Assembly: GCA_030490835.1 (NCBI GenBank)
Contig: CM059971.1
Location: 310,001-374,000 of the forward strand
Length of the DNA stretch: 64,000 nucleotides
Direction of reading: 5' to 3'
Source of the DNA: Annona cherimola
Taxonomy: Eukaryota > Streptophyta > Magnoliopsida > Magnoliales > Annonaceae
The notes beneath the pieces are model-generated. The model was not told the origin of the DNA, did no database searches, and worked only from the letters and a program-made list of their open reading frames with translations. The position numbers and the translations under genes are program-made. Of the stretch, positions 12,434 to 24,300 are shown piece by piece (position 1 is the stretch's first letter; every line of letters starts with the position of its first letter).

Positions 12434-13460
12434 ATTAGTAGATGAGTTAATCAAGCTAGATTTTTGAAATAATTGGAAAAGTATATAAACATATTGAAAT
12501 TTTTATGAAAAAACGTATTGCATTTTAGGTAACCTAAAAATGCACAATATACGCTTTATATATTGAGGAATGATTCCATTCGGGTGACTACATGAGACCT
12601 GTGTTTTTATTTTTTTTATAGTCAAAAAATTTTAAAAAAATTACTGTGTTTAAAAATAAAAAAATATTTAAAAGCTCTCAAAAATGATAAATTTTGATTT
12701 ATAAGTTAAATACACCTAATTGTACATGTTTATACAAATATCAAAAAAAAAAAAAATTCGAGGCTCCCATGGCTGGATGCATGGGATTACCCCTCTTATA
12801 TATTTTATTCTTCATATACTGAGTTTTACTCATTTCTAGTATTTAAATTGTCCTACAAATTCTTGATATATTTAGTTTTACTCATTTCTAGTATTTAAAT
12901 TGTCCTACAAAAGTGCAGCAGGTGGATCATAATGTCTTTGTGGAGCATGCATTTTATTTTATTGTTTATTTGAGTCTTGAACTTAATTATAGGTTATAAT
13001 AAGTTTGTATAACATTTACCAACTTCATATTATTTTGTTTTATTGTTTAAATGCAAATTATTAAATTGTTCATCCATTTATGCTCAAGTCATGATTAAAT
13101 TGGGCCCATCATACGAGAGATTTTGGAAGATAACTTCTATGTCCACATTCAAAGGATTTTATTATTAGACATTATGAACTTCTATGTCCACATTCAAAGG
13201 ATTTTATTATTAGACATTATGAATGGACTTGACTATGCAAAATCATTTAATTACGTCGTACGGTTCCACAGTACTAATATCTTAATTTCAAAACGGTTCG
13301 TAAATCAACAAATCTCAAAAATAATATGTTCGATTGCCAGCAGGATCCTCAAAATAGTGGTTGACGAATTCAGTTTGTTGATTTGGTCCATGGACATATT
13401 GCCAGCTGGAAGTTGTTTTGGCTGATAGTACTAATGCAGATTATATACTATAGTGAATTA
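12434..13460 (+). repeat. 1-kb direct repeat, copy 2
   Basis: This is a copy of 10344-11385 offset by about 2.09 kb, with the foldback MITE (12568-12795) and the 47-bp doublet (about 13131-13225). It has gained its own tandem doubling of gttttactcatttctagtat (about 12826-12910). Confidence 0.85.
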
Positions 13461-13474
13461 ATTACATCACAATT

Positions 13475-13815
13475 ATGGCGTTGTTATCTCAAAATGGGCC
13501 CCACATGATCATAAAAATATAATCTACTCCTCACATTATATTTAGAATTATATATTCTATTACCATATCAATTTTCATCTCAATTTGATATGTATCTGTA
13601 CCTTATCTAAAAATGATACAAATTTAACGTAATAAAATAGTTTGATGTAAATAAAAACTTTAAAGTTATTTTTTCAATATGTAAATCATTTGCTATAAAA
13701 TTTATATATCGATAAATGATTGTATAAAGTATCAATATATTTAAGTACATGTAGGACCCATTTTGTGCTAAATGCACCGTTAATTATGGTGCAGCATCAC
13801 TGCTATAGAAATGTT
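13475..13815. mobile_element. MITE of the 'gtgcagc...tcactgc' family, copy 1
   Basis: caaaatgggccccacatgat at the left and the inverted gtaggacccattttgtgct at the right lie just inside ends that carry gtgcagcatcactgc. A TA run lies at the right flank. It is non-coding. Confidence 0.65.
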
Positions 13816-13827
13816 CTTTTATATATA

Positions 13828-14205
13828 TATAGGGCGGTGCAGCGTCACTGCACTGGAACAACGGTGTAGTGGCCTCAAAATGGGCCCATATGATCATGAA
13901 ATCATAATCTACTCCACCCATTGTATTTAGAATAATTTATTCTATTACCATACCAATATTCATCCCAATAAGATACTTTAAAGTTGTTATTTATATCAAA
14001 CTATTTTATTATGTTGGATTTGTACCATTTTCAGATAGGGCCCATACACATATATGATTGGGATGAAAATTGGTTTGGTAATAGAATACATTATTCTAAA
14101 TACAATAGGTGGAGTAGATCATGATTTGATGATCATGTGGGGCCCATTTTGGGGCCACTGCACCGCTGTTCCGGTGCAACGTCACTGCACCTGAACAGCT
14201 CTTAT
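13828..14205. mobile_element. MITE of the 'gtgcagc...tcactgc' family, copy 2, long inverted arms
   Basis: About 140 bp at the left (ggtgcagcgtcactgcactg ... cctcaaaatgggcccatatg ... attcatcccaat) is mirrored at the right (ttgggatgaaaattggtttg ... ggccactgcaccgctgttcc ... ggtgcaacgtcactgcacc). Both flanks are TA dinucleotide runs. The minus-strand frame across its right half is an artefact of the arm. Confidence 0.8.
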
Positions 14206-14223
14206 ATATATATATATATATAT

Positions 14224-14700
14224 CCGGGTTACATAGAAGTGGACCCCATGTAACTCTTTCAAAATCTAAGTATATGATTTTTGATGAAAAATCTAATCCA
14301 TTTAATGTATTTAACATCATTTGCTTATTTAAGAAATCAAGTTTTATCCTAATCAAGTATGTTTATAAGTCACATTTGTTAAATATATATATATATATCT
14401 ATATGTAAATTATAAAAAAAATGCTAAAATATTGATTTTAAAATAGTATTTTCAGCAACTAAACTTTCCAAAATATCATTTCTATGTGAATAAATGACTC
14501 TATAAAGTATTATTACATTTTAATACATTTGTAAATAGGTCTAAGCATTTTTCATACTTTACACATGAATATATATATATATATATAACAAATGTGACCC
14601 ATAAACATAATTGATTGGAATGAAACTTATTCTACTAGATAAATAAATGATGTTAAATACAGTGAATGAAGTAAATTTTATATTAAAGATCAAATATGTT
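14224..14700. mobile_element. MITE of the 'ttacatagaagt' family
   Basis: It begins gggttacatagaagtggacc and shares a fixed order (aaaatctaatccatttaatg, catcatttgcttatttaaga, tttataagtcacatttgtta, atgatgttaaatacagtgaa) with copies at 29656-30133 and 54961-55470. Internal (TA) runs lie at 14383-14398 and 14569-14587. Confidence 0.7.
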
Positions 14701-15125
14701 TAGGAGCAATGATTCGGTGCAAGACACATATATCCAATATTTCTTTAAATTTAAATTACTCATAATCATATTTATGCATCTCTAAATTCAGTGCAAGCAC
14801 TCATAAATACACATATAGACTAAGGGTTTTATATGAAAAAAAGCGAAAATGAAAAAAATAAGTTTTTTTGGCACAAACTAACAAAATGCCGACAACATCA
14901 TGGCTCTCTAAATATTTAACAAATTTTCATTCAATCCATATGAGATTTGTAGCCACGCTAACATGTCTTGCCTACGCTGTCCACTTGCCTTGAAAGAAAT
15001 TTCATTATTCCATTTAAGCTTCTTCTTCCGATATTATTAATTATTTGATAATTTCTGTGGTTATTGTACCTGTGTTTGTTTGATTGGTGTTCTATTTTAT
15101 TAAAATCGGCCGTTGTACAGTAGAT
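14700..15125 (+). repeat. Repeat shared with 57.07-57.40 kb
   Basis: gcatctctaaattcagtgca, aacatcatggctctctaaat and gtgttctattttatt occur here in the same order as at 57070-57400. This marks an old segmental duplication that also includes 11340-11385 and 56830-56890. Confidence 0.75.
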
Positions 15126-15127
15126 GA

Positions 15128-15316
15128 AAAGCTATCAATGACAAAAACGAAGATACCCCACGTGTGGAGACAAAATTGAAGGCTCGTATTGAATATATGG
15201 ATAACCAAAAAATTCTGATGGAGACTTATCTCAGGAATATGACCATTTTAGAGAGAACGGATGAACGGCTTCGATTAACGAAGATTGAAAAAAATTGCTC
15301 ATGGTTTTTTCATTAA
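15128..15316 (+). other. Unassigned open segment of 62 codons without a start
   Basis: The frame opens directly after a stop and lacks an initial Met. It encodes a charged, helix-prone peptide (for example EDTPRVETKLKARIEYMDNQ, then a second basic/acidic helix), unlike the low-complexity frames typical of this window. The corresponding sequence near 54.36 kb does not preserve it. It could be an exon or a transposon fragment; I do not recognise it. Confidence 0.25.
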
Positions 15317-15319
15317 AAT

Positions 15320-15790
15320 TTTGTACTTTTGGTAAGTATTTTATTTTTAAATCATTTCTTCTTACTTTTCTATATGATTATCATGCTTTTAAATCATTTC
15401 TCCATTACTTTTTATACAACCAACCTACTTATTTTAACTTTATTTTTCTTATTTTTATATTATTATCATTATCATATTACATCACTTCTCACATTCCAAA
15501 AACCTTTTCATTAAAAACTTTTCAGCTGTATTTGGAAAGTGATAAATTTTTTGTGTGAAAATTTTTTTTAATTAGGAGAAAACGATATGACGTAACAAGG
15601 ATAATGGTGAAGAATAAAAAGAATAAAATTAAAATAAATTTATTAATTATATGAAAATTTGTATAGAAATAATTGAAAAGTAGGTTAGTTATCTAGAAAA
15701 ATGTAAACAAATAATTAAAAGTTTTAAATTAAAATGTTTTAATTTGAAAAATTTTGGTGTTAAACGAACATACCTCTTGGTTGTATTTGT
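15320..15790. repeat. Two degenerate Tourist-like MITE pieces, opposite orientations
   Basis: 15320-15535 reads in the T-rich orientation (ttttaaatcatttctccatt ... catcacttctcacattcc). 15525-15785 reads in the A-rich one (tgtatttggaaagtgataaa ... gtgttaaacgaacatacc). Both match the family's interior. The 61-87 codon frames here are low-complexity. Confidence 0.5.
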
Positions 15791-15869
15791 TAAAAAATAA
15801 AACTTTTCACTTAAAATTTTTTAATCTAAAATTTTTTATTCTATCAACTACCTTTTTTAATTATTTATT

Positions 15870-17015
15870 TGTATCTTCCTCGACAAACTACCTTTAAGTA
15901 GATATATTGGCAAACTACCTTTAAGTAGATATATTGGCAAATTACCCTTAAAACAAGCAGCATCCGTCCAAATTTTGGGATGCTGTCTAATTTGAGAATA
16001 ATGTTGTTGTTCGGCTAGAGCATAAGGCTGCTAATTAGACTAGTCTTGCAGCAGTCAATGGTGCCACTTTTTTTTTTCCTCAGATTTGCAGCTGAGACCC
16101 AACAACACTGCTGTTTATGTTTTACAAGTCGTATATATTACAAATTTCAAAGTTTAAGCATGATATATTATGATTCAAATTAATACTAATGAAAATTAAA
16201 ATTAGATAAAAAGAAAAGAATTTAAACGATTATATTTCTATCATTAAAATTATCAATAAAATTTAAAAGACAAGTGTAAGTATGCTTACATAAGTATTAA
16301 AATCATTTCTCTTATATGAATCTCATATTTCTTCTATTGGTTATAGTCATCTATAATTGGACGGAAAAGGGGCTATTTTATTTGCATATTTTGAAAATGT
16401 TAGTAACGGTGATTGCTGTCGACTCTATTTGTCGAGGCTCATGGAGACAACGTAGCTGACCAGCTTGCTTCTGCCGGATTGGAAGAAAGAGTTACAATAA
16501 GGGTAACTTGCAAATATGCTCGATTAGTTTGATCGAAATTATAAATAAATCCGGATAGTTTTAAAAATTGCAAAAATTTCTACCTAATTTAACTATAATT
16601 ACAAATAACCCCGATGCTATAAAAATACAGTAACAATGTCATAATGGTTCACTGTATTATTAGTTAAACCATGTGTGACTTATTTGCAAAAATTTAACAT
16701 ATCACTTAATTTTTAAAATTGCAAATAAACACATGTAGTTTACATATTTTTTCAAATATACTCATGCTATTATTTACAATTATAGTTAAATTATATGAGG
16801 GTTCTTCATAATTTCTGAAAGTATATGGATATATTTGTGTCAAATTAAGTAGCTATACTGGCAAATTACCCTTAAAACAAGCAGCATCGGTCCAAATTTT
16901 GGGACACTGTCTAATTTGAGATTAATGTTGTTGTTCGGCTAGAGCATAAGGCTGCTAACTGGACTAGTCTTGCAGCAATCAATGGTGCTACTTTTTTTTT
17001 TCAAATTTGTAGCTG
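15870..17015 (+). repeat. About 0.95-kb tandem repeat inside the duplicated segment
   Basis: taaaacaagcagcatccgtc through ggtgccacttttttttt (about 15945-16075) recurs at about 16875-17000. The ttaaaagacaagtgtaagta ... ggacggaaaaggggctattt module occurs at about 16262-16375 and again at 17163-17275. Confidence 0.8.
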
Positions 17016-18310
17016 CGGTTGTGAGGATTTTATGCAGCCGTCGATTGTGAAAAATTGAAAATGGTGTTGTTGAAATCATGAAGAAGATGTTGCTATTGCA
17101 AATTTATTGGTTAGAAAAGAATTTAAATGATTATATTTCTATCATTAAAATTATCAATAAAATTTAAAAGACAAGTGTAAGTATGCTCACACAAGTATTA
17201 AAATTACTTCTCTTATATGAATCTCATATTTCTTCGATTGGTTATAGTCATCTATAATCGGACCGAAAAGGGGCTATTTGATTTGCATATTTTGAAAATG
17301 TTAGTAATGGTGATTGCCGCCGACTTTATTTGCCGACACCGATGGAGACTAGGAGTGTTAATAGTCATGGTCAACCCATCAACCCGCTCATCCAACCCAT
17401 TTATAAATGAGTTTGGGTTGGAATTTTTGAATAAATGGATTATGATCCACCAACCCGTTTAACCATTTGATTAAATAAATAGATTATGGTTAAGATTTGA
17501 TAACCCGTTCAGTAACCCATTTAACTTATATAACCTGTTCGATCCATTTAAGAAAATGGATTAGATTTGCAGCTGCAGTTGTGAGGATTTTATGCAGCTG
17601 TCAATGGTGCAAAATTGAAACTGTGTGTTGTAGATCAAGCAGCAGCAGCAGCACGGCTTTGCTGGGCCAACATGCGAAGACGAGATGGAATGGGGGAGGA
17701 GATATATTGGGGGCAATTTTCGTATTTAGAAAAACAACGCATGCGTTGAGTGACGGGCGCATGAAGGGATTTGGAGCGCAATGGTGTAGGTACGGAAGAG
17801 ATTTCTAAAGTAGTATAAGTAAAATAGGAATTATAGTAAAACGTTAGAGGTACAACAAAAATTCTCCCAAAAGTAAAAGAATTTACACAATTATTTTTTA
17901 AGCCCGGTTCGAAAAGGATTTGCTAAAGTGCACTCGAGTGCACTTAGCTTCGGTGCACCCGGGTGTTTAACTTATTTTTTATTTTTTTGAAATTTTTTTA
18001 TAAAATTATTAATCTAAGTGTATTTAACACGTATATCAAGTTTTACTATTTTTAGAGATTTTTAGAATTTTAAATTATTAAAAATGTCATTGATTTTTAA
18101 AAATAAAAAATCTCAAATCTCCAAAAACAGAAAAACTTAATACACATACTAAATACACTATATTAACAGTTTTATAAAAAAAATTTAAAAAATAAAAAAA
18201 AGAGTTAAATACGCTCGAAGACTACAAGAGGCTAAAATCCTGTCGTAATGCAAATGATCACTTGCCTCTTCTACTCTCTTTCTAAATCCGAAACATTGAT
18301 TATAATTTAA
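16090..18310 (+). repeat. Segmental duplication, copy 1
   Basis: This interval matches 33513-35800 in order and orientation. It includes tgttttacaagtcgtatata, two copies of aaagacaagtgtaagtatgc, the caacccatcaacccgctcat tract, gcagcagcagcagcac and the foldback at 17.9 kb. No gene was recognised. The 103-codon frame at 17497-17808 is interrupted in the other copy. Confidence 0.85.
17895..18240. mobile_element. Foldback element with a GTGCACTCGAGTGCAC palindromic tip
   Basis: The left tip contains the perfect 16-bp palindrome GTGCACTCGAGTGCAC followed by gcttcggtgcacccgggtg. The interior folds on itself: agagatttttagaattttaa at the left, mirrored around about 18082 by aaaaataaaaaatctcaaat. It ends in the family's ttaatacacatactaaatac. 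The right arm ends in gctcgaagactac...ggctaaaatcc. A second copy lies at 35372-35700. The symmetry centre coincides with the start of the 3.2-kb tandem unit. Confidence 0.75.
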
Positions 18311-18909
18311 ATTTTTTCTTGATTGATGGAGTGTCTTATTTGCTTAATTTCCTCATTTATTCCTCCCATACATAACTACTGCCGGGACTTTTGGCTCTGT
18401 TTTTGTAACAGCTGTAGTCAACGTCAATGCCCAATAAATAATTGAGCTGAACAATAGTGGTAAAACAGTACAACTATTTTCAATACTTCAACGCGAATCA
18501 TTGGCAATTTGACATTGAGGAGAAAGAAAAAGTATCTGTCATTCTGCTTTTTTGTGAATGAAGTACAAGAGGGGAAAAGGTGAAAAAATTTAATTTTTAC
18601 TCTCTTTTCTGTGCTTATGTGACGTCATTTTAATTATGTAGCATGCTAGCATCCTTTTTCTAGTTGTTAATAATTTTATGTTTTCTTTTCACTTATATGT
18701 GTAAATTCTATATACCAAAATTTATCAATTTTGAATTATTGAACATATTTTTCGTAAATTTTTAAAAATAAAAATTTTCACCCTTTTCAATGGATGCGTG
18801 AAAATTATTAATTTTTGAAAATTTATATAAGAAATATGTACATTAATTCAAAATTGGTAAATTTTGGTATATGAGATATATAACTTGGCTCACATATAAA
18901 TGAAAAGAA

Positions 18910-19195
18910 AGAGTGTGTTTGGTAAAAGGTAAAAAATATCTTCCATATAAAAATTCTCTAGTTCTCTCTAATTACCCTTTTTTAATTAGCTGTTTATATT
19001 TTTTTACAGTTATCTTATTTTTAAATCATTTTTACACAACTACCCGTGCTACTAACCTATCTATTTTAACTTTATTCTTTTTACTCATCAACATTATCTC
19101 TATCATATCACATTATTTTCTTTCAATTCAATAATTTTTATACAAAAAAATTTTCATTGAAAACTTTTAGTACTTCCCAACACATCCAAAATTTT
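18910..19195. mobile_element. Tourist-like MITE in tandem unit 1 (a)
   Basis: It begins gtgtgtttggtaaaaggtaa and ends tacttcccaacacatcc. The same element sits at the same place in unit 2 (about 22130-22410), unit 3 (about 25685-25968) and the 40.4-kb fragment, so it was there before the unit was copied. Confidence 0.65.
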
Positions 19196-19984
19196 TTAAA
19201 AAAAGTAATCAAAAATTTAAAAAAAAAGATGTGCCGTGGGTCGTATGCTATCATGCCTCCTTAATTATATGACATCATTATTATATATTTCAATCATCTT
19301 TCCGCATGTTTATATAAACGTAATATTTCTTCTAATCTCTTCTCGAGACTTTGGCCGTCATTTAACAATGAAATTTAATATTGCTTGATTTCAGTTGTGG
19401 GAGGCCATTTTGGGTAAATTGTTTTTTACCATAGCTCAATTTTCCTCGTTTATTTTACTTCGACCACTTTGTAAAGCTAAAGGATATTTTGAAAAAGAAG
19501 AGAGTGAAAAAAAAATTGAAATATAAAGCAAAAGGAGGTGCGTCATCACAAATATGATTACAGTAGGTACAAAACATATTGCTTCCACGGCAAATTTTCT
19601 TTTCTGACAAAAAGAAAAAGAAAGAAGCATTGAAGAGTTGAATTCCCGTATTTACATATCCTAGCCACTTATTTTGTAGAAGTTCAGTAGCCTTACACTT
19701 GAAGAATGATGATAATCTAGAAAGTCATAAAAATACTTGCAACACATCCAAATTAGTGACAAGAATAGACTTCGTCACCTTATTTGGAGTATTAATTTCC
19801 CTTTATTTTATTATTCAAAGAGCTAAAACGATAGATTATGCAGATAGGAAACGATGTATTGCAGAAGATTCTTTCTTAAACCCAAAAAAAAAAAAAAAAA
19901 CAAGCAAACAAACAAACAAGCAATAGAAAGAGGAATGCCCTACATTACAAGATCCTAGCCATTTTATTTTGTAATAAGTTTGGT

Positions 19985-20270
19985 TGCGTTTGGGAAATGA
20001 TAAAATCTTTTGAATGAAAAGTTTTTGGTGTAAAAATTTTAAATTAGAATAAAATATTGTTATATGACAGAGGTAATGAAGAGGAGTAAAGAGAATAAAG
20101 TTGAAACAAATAGGTTAATTATATAGGTAGTTGTATAGAAATGATTGAAAAGTAGAGTAGTTGTATATGCAGATGAGAAAATAATTTAAAAATAAGGTAA
20201 CTGTCAAAAGTGAAAAATTCTAACTTGACACTTTTTGTTTATTGCCAAACACACCCTTTATCAATTTTTG
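19985..20270. mobile_element. Tourist-like MITE in tandem unit 1 (b)
   Basis: It begins tgcgtttgggaaatgataaa and ends attgccaaacacaccc, in the opposite orientation to copy (a). Counterparts lie at about 23200-23475 and, truncated, at 27405-27597. Confidence 0.65.
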
Positions 20271-20297
20271 AAGTGAAAACAATAATAATCTACAATA

Positions 20298-20653
20298 TCA
20301 TAAAGACACTAGCAACAAATCCAAATTAATGACTAAAACTAACATTGTTACCCTACTTGGAACAGAAGCCATACAGACATCATTTTTTAGGCAAGCAGAA
20401 CTTTCAAAGATGTCCACTGTAAACTTGGTAGCCCCATCATACCTAAAAACTAAGAAATTACCCATCTTTGAGTGGTGTTCTTTCGCAAATTTTTCCCATC
20501 CATTATGGAAATAAAGTCCACTAGGCCTTCTCTGCACCGTGACAAGCCAAAGCCTGCCATTTGGGCATTCCAGAAGGGCTTCAGTTATGTCTTCTTTCAT
20601 GTAATCCACAGTCTTCTTTCATGTAATCCACAAATGCAGGAGGTATCCTCTTC
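20298..20653 (-). pseudogene. B3 DNA-binding domain exon, unit 1 (REM-like), frameshifted
   Basis: On the minus strand the sequence encodes most of a plant B3 domain. An RIPPAFVDYMKED start lies after a possible acceptor near 20653. It is followed by RLWLVTVQRRPSGLYF, HNGWEKFAKEH, NFLVFRYDG and FTVDIFESSAC, the usual order of a B3 fold in REM-type transcription factors, nuclear DNA-binding proteins. A 22-bp sequence (20589-20610) is repeated directly at 20611-20632. Because 22 is not a multiple of three, it throws the upstream part out of frame. Only an internal Met allows a 103-residue frame, whose C-terminal residues after about VPSR are not B3-like. The beginning of the domain and any further exons were not found, so this is called a pseudogene or exon relic. 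Confidence 0.82.
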
Positions 20654-21308
20654 AATAAAAATAAACAACAATCAAAAACACAACAATAGGGCAAAAACAG
20701 AAATGGTCTTCTAATGAGAGTAGAACAGTGAAGATGAGTAAAAACAGAAAATGGCGGCATCTAAAATTAAGTAATGAGAAAAAATGTAAAGATTGGAATA
20801 GTAAGGATGTGATCCAAGCTGCTACCACTAGTCTTCATTGAAGTAGTAAATATGGATCACAGAGAATTATAGAAGAAGAATAGCAGTAATTCAAAAATTC
20901 CATTTTCAAGAAACTAATCTGTAATCTATCACTGTCCAACACTTCCAAAATCAGTCAAACCAACCCCCCATATATGAGGTAACAGGATACATGTGCAAAA
21001 ATAATAATCTAACCCGTTACAAATATTATTTGAGATATTTTACAGTATATATGATGAATTAATTATGTAAAAAATTAGTTTACATAGCTATTTGAAGTGA
21101 TTTTTTATAACATTAACCCTTTATTAAACCCTGTATGTCAAATCTGATGATAGAGATGTTATTTTGAAAAATAGGCCCTCAAGATTATAAAACATAATTT
21201 TAAAAGTTTATTCTTAAAATTTTAGATCAAACAAACACTTATATTAAGAGACATAAGCTATTGTATTCAGAGAATATGAACTGTTAGAAATAAACAAATA
21301 AATAATAA

Positions 21309-24300
21309 AAATGTCGTTGATTTTTTTTTAAAAAATCTAAAATCTCCAAAAATAGAAAAACTTAATACACATATTAAATACACTAGATTAACAGTTTTAT
21401 AAAAAAATTTGAAAAATAAAAAATAAATTAAAAGCGCTCGAGAGAGTTGGAGAGGATTTTAGTAACCGGCAAATGATCACTTGCTTCTTCTACTTTCTTT
21501 CTAAATCCAAAACATTGATTATAATTTAAATTTTTTCTTGATTGATCGAATGTCTTATTTGCTTAATTTCCTCATTTATTCCTCCCATACATAACTACTG
21601 CCGGGACTTTTGGCTCTGTTTTTGTAACAGCTGTAGTCAACGTCAATGCCCAATAAATAATTGAGCTGAACAATAGTGGTAAAACATTACAACTATTTTT
21701 TATACTTCAACGCGAATCATTGGCAATTTGACATTGAGGAGAAAGAAAAAGTATCTGTCATTCTGTTTTTTTGTGAATGAAGTACAAGAGGGGAAAAGGT
21801 GAAAAAATTTAATTTTTACTCTCTTTTCTGTACTTATGTGACGTCATTTTAATTATGTAGCATGCTAGCATCCTTTTCCTAGTTGTTAATAATTTTATGT
21901 TTTCTTTTCACTTATATGTGTAAATTTTATATACCAAAATTTATCAATTTTGAATTATTGAACATATTTTTCGTAAATTTTTAAAAATAAAAATTTTCAC
22001 CCTTTTCAATGGATGCATGAAAATTATTAATTTTTGAAAATTTATATAAGAAATATGTACATTAATTCAAAATTGGTAAATTTTGGTATATGAGATATAT
22101 AACTTGGCTCACATATAAATGAAAGGAAAGAGTGTGTTTGGTAAAAGGTAAAAAATATCTTCCATATAAAAATTCTCTAGTTCTCTCTAATTACCCTTTT
22201 TTAATTGGCTGTTTATATTTTTTACGGTTATCTTATTTTTAAATCATTTTTACACAACTACCCATGCTACTAACCTATCTATTTTAACTTTATTCTTTTT
22301 ACTCATCAACATTATCTCTATCATATCACATTATTTTCTTTCAATTCAATAATTTTTATACAAAAAAATTTTCATTGAAAACTTTTAATACTTCCCAACA
22401 CATCCAAAATTTTTAAAAAAAAGGTAATCAAAAATTTTAAAAACGGATGTGCCTTGGGTCGTATGCTATCATGCCTCCTTAATTATATGACATCATTATT
22501 ATATATTTCAATCATCTTTCCGCATGTTTATATAAACGCAATATTTCTTCTAATCTCTTCTCGAGACTTTGGCCGTCATTTAAAAATGAAATTTAATATT
22601 GCTTGATTTAAGTTGTGGTAAGCTATTTTGGGTAAATTTTTTTTTACCATAGCTCAATTTTCCTCATTTATTTTACTTCGACCACTTTGTAAAGCTAAAG
22701 GATATTTTGAAAAAGAAGAGAGTGAAAAAAAAATTGAAATATAAAGCAAAAGGAGGTGCGTCATCACAAATATGATTACAGTAGGTACAAAACATATTAC
22801 TTCCATGGCAAATTTTCTTTTCTGACAAAAAGAAAAAGAAAGAAGCATTGAAGAGTTGAATTCCCGTATTTACATATCCTAGCCACTTATTTTGTAGAAG
22901 TTCAGTAGCCTTACACTTGAAGAATGATGATAATCTAGAAAGTCATAAAAATACTTGCAACACATCCAAATTAGTGACAAGAATAAACTTCGTCACCTTA
23001 TTTGGAGTATTAATTTCCCTTTATTTTATTATTCAAAGAGCTAAAACGATAGATTATGCAGATAGGAAACAATGTATTGCAGAAGATTCTTTCTTAAACC
23101 AAAAAAACAAATAATCAAACAAACAAACAAAGAAGCAATAGAAAGAGGAATACCCTACATTAAAAGATCCTAGCCATTTTATTTTGTAATAAGTTTGGGT
23201 GCGTTTGGGAAATGATAAAATCTTTTGAATGAAAAGTTTTTGGTGTAAAAATTTTAAATTAGAATAAAATATTGTGATATAACAGAGGTAATGATGAGGA
23301 GTAAAGAGAATAAAGTTGAAACAAATAGGTTGGTTATATAGGTAGTTGTATAGAAATGATTGAAAAGTAATGTAGTTATATAGGTAGATGAGAAAAATAA
23401 TTTAAAAATAAGGTAACTGTCAAAAGTGAAAAATTCTAACTTGACACTTTTTGTTTATTGCCAAACACACCCTTTATCAATTTTTGAAGTGAAATCAATA
23501 ATAATCTACAATATCATAAAGACACTAGCAACAAATCCAAATTAATGACTAAAACTAACATTGTTACCCAACTTGGAACAGAAGCCATACATACATCATT
23601 TTTTAGGCAAGCAGAACTTTCAAAGATGTCCACTGTGAACTTGGTAGCCCCATCATACCTAGAAACTAAGAAATTACCCATCTTTGAGTGGTGTTCTTTC
23701 CCAAAATTTTCCCAACCATTATGGAAATAAAGTCCTCTAGGCCTTCTCTGCAGCGTGACAAGCCAAAGCCTGCCATTTGAGCGTTCCAGAAGGGCTTCAG
23801 TTATGTCTTCTTTCATGTAATCCACAGTCTTCTTTCATGTAATCCACAAATGCAGGAGGTATCCTCTTCAATAAAAATAAACAACAATCAGAAACACAAC
23901 AATAGGGCAAAAACAGAAATGGTCTTCTAATGAGAGTAGAACAGTGAAGATGAGTAAAAATAGAAAATGGCGGCATCTAAAATTAAGTAATGATAAAAAT
24001 GTAAAGATTGGAATAGTAAGGATGTGATCCAAGCTGCTACCACTAGTCTTCATTGAAGTAGTAAATATGGATCACAGAGAATTATAGAAGAAGAATAGCA
24101 GTAATTCAAAAATTCCAGTTTCAAGAAACTAATTTCTAATCTATCACTGTCCAACACTTCCAAAATCAATCAAACCAACCCCCCATATATGAGGTAACAG
24201 GATACAGATGCAAAAATAATAATCTAACCCGTTACAAACATTATTTGAGATATTTTACAGTATATATGATGAATTAATTATGTTGAAAATTAGTTTACAT

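Larger units (their letters stand above)
18083..21308 (+). repeat. 3.2-kb tandem unit 1
   Basis: This is the first of three head-to-tail units. The landmark aaatgatcacttgc occurs at 18252, 21471 and 24686, giving steps of 3219 and 3215 bp. The order within a unit is: right half of a foldback; gtcaacgtcaatgcccaata block; catgctagcatcctttttct; Tourist-like MITE (18910-19195); gaagttcagtagccttacac block; second MITE (19985-20270); B3-domain exon (minus strand); AT-rich tail. Units 1 and 2 are close to identical, so their duplication is recent compared with the other repeats. Confidence 0.92.

Noticed and set aside
17497..17808. 103-codon plus-strand frame
   Set aside because: Not maintained in the segmental duplicate at 35 kb, and contains a CAG microsatellite run.
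19436..19630. Hydrophobic 64-codon minus-strand frame, conserved in units 1 and 2
   Set aside because: Its conservation is explained by the recent tandem duplication; units 3 and the 41-kb fragment do not retain the frame and it is T-rich low-complexity.
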